Below, piece after piece: positions 6,760-10,676 of a DNA stretch of 10,676 nucleotides. Under the pieces are notes generated by a model. It saw only the letters and a list, made by a program, of their open reading frames with translations, was not told the DNA's origin and made no database searches. Each line of letters starts with the position of its first letter. Position 1 is the stretch's first letter. Made by a program: the position numbers and the translations under genes. Origin of the DNA: Candidatus Zixiibacteriota bacterium (lineage in GTDB: Bacteria > Blakebacterota > Blakebacteria > Blakebacterales > Blakebacteraceae); contig JAUVWC010000010.1 in assembly GCA_030604325.1 (NCBI GenBank), positions 1 to 10,676 of the forward strand, in the 5' to 3' direction.

Positions 6760-8273
6760 AGTGAGCCGATCTCGGCCTCTACCGCTTCGAGGATCTCGCA
6801 CGATTCGACCACCTCGGCCATTACTGTATTATCGGGATAGAGCGGCCTGTCTTCCCCCAGGTAGTCGACATACTTCCTGATCACTTTATGTGCCGCCGCC
6901 ACGCCTGCACCTGTGGTATGGCCACGGATGTCGAGGGCCTGGGCGGCGGCGATGAACTCGATGCCGAGAACACAGCAGGCGTTTTTCAATATCTGCTCAT
7001 TCTTTATCGCGGTGTTCATGCCCATGCTGACGAAGTCCTCCTGGTCCGCCGCCGCCGGGATCGAAGCACAAGCGGCGGGAGCCGAGAGCATCCGCTGCTC
7101 GACGATATGCATGCAGGCGGTGTACTGGCTCAGCATGAGACCGCTGTAGAGCCCGGGATTCTCGGCCAGGAAGGGGGGGAGCCCCACGGAGAGGGCGGGG
7201 TTGAGCAGGCGGTTGAGCCTGCGCTCGGAGAGAACAGAGATCATGGTGACGGCGATCCCCACCATATCCATCGGCAGCGAGACGGGCGTTGCCTGGAAGT
7301 TCGCGCCGGTCAGCACCAGATCCTCGTCGGCGAAGAAGACGGGATTGTCGCCCACGCCGTTCAGCTCGATCTCGACCTGGCTTCTGGCGAAGGCCACGGC
7401 GTCGTGTGCCGCGCCGACTACCTGTGGAGTGCTCCGCATCGAGTAGGCGTCCTGCACCTTCTTTTTTCCACCCAGGAGCAGTTCGCTTCCCTCGATACAC
7501 TTCATGAGTGCTATTGAGGTTCTGACCGCACCGGGGAAACCCCGTACTTCGTGGAGCCTCGGATCGTAGGGCTTCATGTTGGCGTGCAGGGCCTCCAGAG
7601 TCATCGCTGCGGCGATCTCTGCCTGTTGGAGCCAGCGATTGATATCGTAGAGGTGGAGCGCGTTCATGGCGTTGAGGAGATTCGAACCGTTGATGATGGC
7701 CAGTCCATCACGGGCATGTAGCGTAACCGGCTCGAGCCCCGCACGACTGAGTGCCTCATCTCCAGGAAGGAGTTCACCCTTGTACCAGGCCTGACCCTCT
7801 CCCATGACGACCAGGGCGATCTGTGACATCGGCGCCAGGTCACCGCTGGCACCCACCGAGCCCTTCTGGCATACGTAAGGAGTGACACCCCTGTTGAGCA
7901 TTTCCACCATCAACCGGGGGATCACGAGTCTGAGGGCCGAATAGCCCATGGCGTGGACGTTGATGCGGGAGAGCATGGCCCCGCGCACATACTCCTCCGG
8001 CGCCGGATCACCGATACCCGCAGCGTGGTTGTAGATGAGGTAGCGCTGGAACTGCTTCACTTCCTCATCGGTGAGGATTGTCTCGGAGAACTCGCCGATA
8101 CCGGTATTGACGCCGTACATGATCTCGCGCGCGTCGATCTTCCTCTCGATCATGGCGCGGCATGTCCGGATCCTCTCCTCAGCCTCGGGATGAAGCTCGA
8201 CCTTCTCGCCGTGGCGGGCAACCTGGACGACCTTCTCGGTCGTCAGGCCGGTGCCATCAAGAATAAGAGCCAT
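6753..8273 (-). CDS. hutH: Histidine ammonia-lyase-like MIO enzyme
   Basis: This 506-residue protein belongs to the aromatic amino acid ammonia-lyase family. It most resembles histidine ammonia-lyase, which converts L-histidine to urocanate and ammonia in the cytoplasm. The MIO cofactor would form from Ala142-Ser143-Gly144 in GSVGASGDLAP. Counterparts of the catalytic residues known from Pseudomonas putida HutH are visible: Tyr53 (YGVNTG), His83 (NHAAG), Asn195 (INGS), Tyr277 and Arg280 (DAYSMR), Phe326 (ANF) and Glu412 (QEDFVSM). Length and spacing match the family. Several signature positions differ from classical HutH: SH is NH at 82-83, PLAH is PMSQ at 148-151, and NFHAEP is NFQATP at 325-330. 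The substrate is therefore probably, but not certainly, histidine. The start is supported by AGAGG at 8279-8283, five bases from the ATG. The C69 dipeptidase follows after 7 bp. No hutU, hutI or hutG is nearby. Confidence 0.88.
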   Translation of the reverse strand: MALILDGTGLTTEKVVQVARHGEKVELHPEAEERIRTCRAMIERKIDAREIMYGVNTGIGEFSETILTDEEVKQFQRYLIYNHAAGIGDPAPEEYVRGAMLSRINVHAMGYSALRLVIPRLMVEMLNRGVTPYVCQKGSVGASGDLAPMSQIALVVMGEGQAWYKGELLPGDEALSRAGLEPVTLHARDGLAIINGSNLLNAMNALHLYDINRWLQQAEIAAAMTLEALHANMKPYDPRLHEVRGFPGAVRTSIALMKCIEGSELLLGGKKKVQDAYSMRSTPQVVGAAHDAVAFARSQVEIELNGVGDNPVFFADEDLVLTGANFQATPVSLPMDMVGIAVTMISVLSERRLNRLLNPALSVGLPPFLAENPGLYSGLMLSQYTACMHIVEQRMLSAPAACASIPAAADQEDFVSMGMNTAIKNEQILKNACCVLGIEFIAAAQALDIRGHTTGAGVAAAHKVIRKYVDYLGEDRPLYPDNTVMAEVVESCEILEAVEAEIGSLE

Positions 8274-8664
8274 GGTGTCCTCTCTCTACTCCGGTTTCCA
8301 GTCGGGGAGGCCGTGGCCGGGCTCCTCCTCCTTGTGCTTTCGCCCAAGGCATGCCCGTTCGACCAGGAAAACGTACCGTTCCTCACCCCGAAAGTCATGA
8401 TCTTCTCGACACCTGGGTAATGGAAGACGGTCGGGGCCGGCACTGCTGCGTATTCGAAACCCGTCATGTTTTCGGTGACGTATCCTATCACTTGGTATCA
8501 TTTGATGTGTGTTGGTGTGAGTGAGCTTAAACCGAAAGCGGCCATGCTTGCAGTGAATTATGCCTCTTCCGTGAGAACGGGAAATGGGTGTAGCTTCCTC
8601 GGGTGAACCGGGAGCCGGCGGGAAAGGGTACAGATCCTGACAAGCAGGAGAGGATGTCGATTCG
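8274..8664. other. 391-bp divergent region between lyase operon and lipoprotein gene
   Basis: No confident intact gene lies here. The half next to the lyase (8286-8491, minus strand) has coding-like composition in two consecutive frames and is listed separately as a possible broken gene. The region at 8492-8530 is AT/GT-richer (TTTGATGTGTGTTGGTGTG), and the rest to 8664 shows nothing recognisable. Both flanking transcripts must start in this stretch, yet I find no convincing -35/-10 pair. CATAAT occurs on the minus strand near 8560 without a good -35 box. Confidence 0.5.
8286..8491 (-). pseudogene. Possible frameshifted small gene upstream of the lyase
   Basis: Two minus-strand frames join into one plausible protein if a single G is added to the GGGG run at 8386-8389. 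The first frame (from a GTG at 8491) gives VIGYVTENMTGFEYAAVPAP and continues to EKIMTF. The second then gives EERYVFLVERACLGRKH and ends PGHGLPDWKPE at a TAG at 8286-8288. The composite would be about 68 residues. Third codon positions are mostly G/C in each half, and the end lies only 12 bp before the lyase ATG, a normal operon distance. Against this, no good Shine-Dalgarno precedes the GTG at 8491 or the ATG at 8467, and I do not recognise the product. It could be a base-calling error in a real gene, a decayed remnant, or chance. Confidence 0.3.
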
Positions 8665-9234
8665 ATGAGAGGACGGAAAGCAGTGTGGGCTCGGAGTCTC
8701 TACAGGTGGGTCAGTACTGTGACCGCAATTGTACTGGTTGCCACGGTCTGCGGCTGCGCCAGGTCGTCCTGGGAGGATGAACTGGCCAGGGAAATACCGC
8801 TGCTCGGGCACCGCAACTGGATAGTAGTGGCCGATGCGGCGTATCCGGCACAGAGCAGCGGTGGCATTGAAACCGTCGTGACCGGTACCGGTCAACTGGA
8901 GGTTGTCGACGCAGTTCTGGACGCCGTTGACCGCGCTCCTCACATCCGTGCGATCGTGCATCTTGACGCTGAGCTGGGGAGCGTCTCCGAGGATGATGCC
9001 CCGGGAATAGGTGAATACCGGCAGGCGCTTCAGGAACTGCTGGCAGGCAGACTGGTCAACAAAGTCCTGCATGAGGAGCTCATCGGACGGCTGGATGAGG
9101 CGGCGGAGACGTTCCGGGTGCTGATTCTCAAGACCGACATGACCCTGCCCTACACTTCTGTGTTCCTGCTGCTGGACTGCGGATACTGGAGTGCAGAAGC
9201 GGAGCAGCGTCTGCGTGAGGCCATCAAGCCATAG
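8665..9234 (+). CDS. Lipoprotein with RbsD/FucU-like sugar pyranase/mutarotase domain
   Basis: This 189-residue protein starts with a basic N-terminus, a hydrophobic core at about 16-29 and a lipobox-like VCGC ending at Cys31, so it is probably a lipoprotein. The remainder resembles RbsD (D-ribose pyranase) and FucU (fucose mutarotase), which interconvert sugar ring forms. LLGHRNWIVVADAAYPAQS at residues 46-64 matches the LGHxDxIVIADAxFP signature, with His49 and Asp57 at the known catalytic positions. His136 (LHEELI) aligns with the later catalytic histidine of RbsD. LPYTSVFL at 161-168 matches the C-terminal PYANIIL motif, with Tyr163 kept and the asparagine replaced by Ser165. The C-terminus adds about 20 residues (DCGYW...). 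Start: ATG at 8665 with AGGAGAGG at 8646-8653. A four-codon ORF (8654-8668) overlaps the start as ATGA, probably by chance. Envelope location of such a domain is unusual; substrate is unknown. Confidence 0.8.
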   Translation: MRGRKAVWARSLYRWVSTVTAIVLVATVCGCARSSWEDELAREIPLLGHRNWIVVADAAYPAQSSGGIETVVTGTGQLEVVDAVLDAVDRAPHIRAIVHLDAELGSVSEDDAPGIGEYRQALQELLAGRLVNKVLHEELIGRLDEAAETFRVLILKTDMTLPYTSVFLLLDCGYWSAEAEQRLREAIKP

Positions 9235-9418
9235 CGGCGCACCCTCCCTTATGGTGACACTAGTTAGCTGACGTAGAAGGTGATGGTATGGCAAGCCTCG
9301 GCGATTGTAGAATCGCGACGTACGTCCGCAGTATTCTGGTAAAGGGTCATCTCGATACAGTTCTTGTCGTTGAGCGGTCGAGGTTCGAGCGGTACGAATG
9401 TAAAAAGAGAGCAAGGGG
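9235..9418. other. 184-bp gap before the TPR gene, with possible weak promoter
   Basis: No terminator hairpin with a T-run follows the lipoprotein gene. A 7-bp direct repeat GAGCGGT occurs at 9372-9378 and 9387-9393, with starts 15 bp apart. A weak promoter-like pair, TTGAGC (9371-9376) and TACGAA (9394-9399) with a 17-bp spacer, overlaps it. An in-frame TAA at 9401 limits how far upstream the TPR gene can start. The gap suggests the TPR gene may have its own promoter; the evidence is thin. Confidence 0.25.
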
Positions 9419-10672
9419 ATGGCGACGAATACAGAACATCATGATGAGGTTCAAGGATCCCAGGACGCGGTATCGTCACCGGTCGATATAAGCCTCCAGG
9501 CAGCCGTAGATACACCGACGGAGCCTTCTTTTGCTGCCCGGTACCAGGAACTGACCACACTCCAGGGCGCACTTGAGGAACTGGTAGCCGAAACCGGCTT
9601 TCCGGATGTCCGTAACAAGCTGGCTACGGTCTATATGGTCTCCGGCCGCTTTCAGGATGCTCAGTCTGTTCTCGAGCGCTGTCTGGAGGAGAAGCCTGAT
9701 TACTTCGATGCATGGGCGAACCTGGCTTTCACCAGCCTGCAATTGGGATTCGTACCCGAGGCCAGGACAATATTGCCCCGGCTACTGAGGATATATGCCA
9801 ACAACGCCGACCTGCATAATCTCTACGGCCTCTTTCTAGCTGTACAAGGAGACTATTCAGAAGCTATTGAGGAATACAAACGCGCTCTGGCCCTGCGTTC
9901 CCCCTTTGATACGGTCCACAATAATCTCGCCCTCGCTTACGAGGCTCTGGGACAGCAGGAGGATGCGCTCCTTCACTTCCGGAAAGCCACGGGCCTGGAG
10001 CTGCTCTATAACAAATTAGGTATTGTGGAGGGAGATGAGATCCAGCCGGAGGCGGTAGAACGCCTTAGGGCTCGTGCGGAGGGGAATCCTCTGCGTGCCC
10101 TTATCTTCTATGAAATGGCGACATATTGCGGCACGTTGGAGAAAAAGGAAAGAGCGCTGCAGATATTGGGAGAAGCGCTGGTTATCGAGCCTGATTTTGC
10201 CCGGTATTACACAGCCCTCGGATCTCTGGAAATGAACTGGGAGGAGCGGCAGGAGGCAGTGGAGCACCTCCAACTGGCACTGGAGGTTGATCCCACGGCC
10301 TATATGGCACATATCCATTTAGGGTTTTACTATGGTGAAGAAGAGCAGATGGATCGGGTTCTGGAACACTTCCAGAAAGCTATCGACCTGCGCCCATACT
10401 ACCCAGACCTGCGTTACAATATGGGGGACGCACTGCTGAGCTTAGGGCGGGTGGAGGAGGCGATCGAATGCTTCCAACGAGCGCTAGCGCTTCATCCATT
10501 CTATGAGATGGCACTGTTCAAGCTGGGGTACGCCTATCAGGAAGCCAGTCAGCCTGAGCAGTCTATCGAGACACACGAGCGTTTGAAATCCCTCGCCCCC
10601 GATTTCCCCGATATCGACGAATTCCTGCAAAAGGCAGAGAAAGAATCAAAGGCAACTTCCTCCCGGCAGTAG
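9419..10672 (+). CDS. Tetratricopeptide repeat (TPR) protein
   Basis: This 417-residue protein is almost entirely TPR, a helical scaffold that binds other proteins. After a polar N-terminal tail (1-59) I count nine 34-residue repeats. Four lie at about 60-93, 94-127, 128-161 and 162-195. A roughly 29-residue break (196-224) follows, then five at 225-258, 259-292, 293-326, 327-360 and 361-394. The consensus pattern (W/Y-x-x-L/I-G ... Y/F ... A ... F-x-x-A-L-x-L-x-P) is clear, for example in GDYSEAIEEYKRALAL and GRVEEAIECFQRALALHP. There is no signal peptide, membrane helix or catalytic domain, so it is probably cytoplasmic; partners are unknown. The start is the ATG at 9419. The nearest purine-rich sequence, AAGGGG at 9413-9418, abuts it, giving unusually short spacing, and an in-frame stop at 9401 excludes longer forms. 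It follows the RbsD-like lipoprotein on the same strand after 184 bp; a functional link is unproven. Confidence 0.9.
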   Translation: MATNTEHHDEVQGSQDAVSSPVDISLQAAVDTPTEPSFAARYQELTTLQGALEELVAETGFPDVRNKLATVYMVSGRFQDAQSVLERCLEEKPDYFDAWANLAFTSLQLGFVPEARTILPRLLRIYANNADLHNLYGLFLAVQGDYSEAIEEYKRALALRSPFDTVHNNLALAYEALGQQEDALLHFRKATGLELLYNKLGIVEGDEIQPEAVERLRARAEGNPLRALIFYEMATYCGTLEKKERALQILGEALVIEPDFARYYTALGSLEMNWEERQEAVEHLQLALEVDPTAYMAHIHLGFYYGEEEQMDRVLEHFQKAIDLRPYYPDLRYNMGDALLSLGRVEEAIECFQRALALHPFYEMALFKLGYAYQEASQPEQSIETHERLKSLAPDFPDIDEFLQKAEKESKATSSRQ

Positions 10673-10676
10673 AAGA

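Noticed and set aside
8654..8668. Four-codon leader ORF (ATG TCG ATT CGA TGA) overlapping the lipoprotein start as ATGA
   Set aside because: Although suggestive of translational coupling, its ATG sits only three bases after the AGGAG core and it is too short to distinguish from chance.
8527..9414. 295-residue minus-strand open frame
   Set aside because: It is antisense to the RbsD-like lipoprotein, which has a signal peptide, family motifs and a Shine-Dalgarno. The antisense product shows no domain.
9288..9491. 67-residue plus-strand ORF with a fair Shine-Dalgarno (GAAGGTGA)
   Set aside because: It overlaps the first 73 bases of the TPR gene in another frame, its product is basic and unrecognisable, and codon use is not clearly coding. 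Chance is the simpler explanation.

Overview
The window looks like chromosome from a free-living Gram-negative bacterium. Three products carry export signals for the cell envelope: two secreted S9 peptidases and a C69 peptidase. A fourth is a predicted lipoprotein. Base composition is moderately GC-rich by eye, with G/C-rich third codon positions. Several genes have strong Shine-Dalgarno sites (AGGAGG before the large S9 peptidase), which argues against a typical Bacteroidota, where such sites are weak. The protein types fit FCB-related or Gemmatimonadota-like environmental lineages, but no gene here fixes the phylum. No rRNA, tRNA, transposase, integrase or CRISPR array is visible.

Layout. 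(1) 1-3637, minus strand: two tandem paralogous secreted S9 (prolyl oligopeptidase/DPP-IV-like) peptidases. The upstream copy (764-3637) is complete; the downstream copy (1-711) runs off the window edge. (2) 3638-3869: divergent intergenic region with weak promoter-like signals and a 13-bp palindrome. (3) 3870-4970, plus strand: a lone GTG-started MurG/COG1819-like glycosyltransferase. (4) 5018-8273, minus strand: a tight two-gene operon in which a histidine ammonia-lyase-like MIO enzyme is followed after 7 bp by an exported C69 (Ntn-type) dipeptidase. A possible frameshifted small gene lies 12 bp upstream. (5) 8665-9234, plus strand: a lipoprotein carrying an RbsD/FucU-like sugar pyranase/mutarotase domain. 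(6) 9419-10672, plus strand: a cytoplasmic protein of nine TPR repeats.

How the genes may work together (inference). Two S9 peptidases, a C69 dipeptidase and an amino-acid ammonia-lyase suggest peptide scavenging: exported enzymes cut peptides and dipeptides, and the lyase deaminates a released amino acid in the cytoplasm. No other histidine-utilisation gene (hutU, hutI, hutG) is present, so the lyase and dipeptidase pairing is not a classical hut operon. The most unusual item is the RbsD-like lipoprotein, because characterised RbsD and FucU enzymes are cytoplasmic. I see no clear defence system, mobile element or wholly new multi-gene machine.
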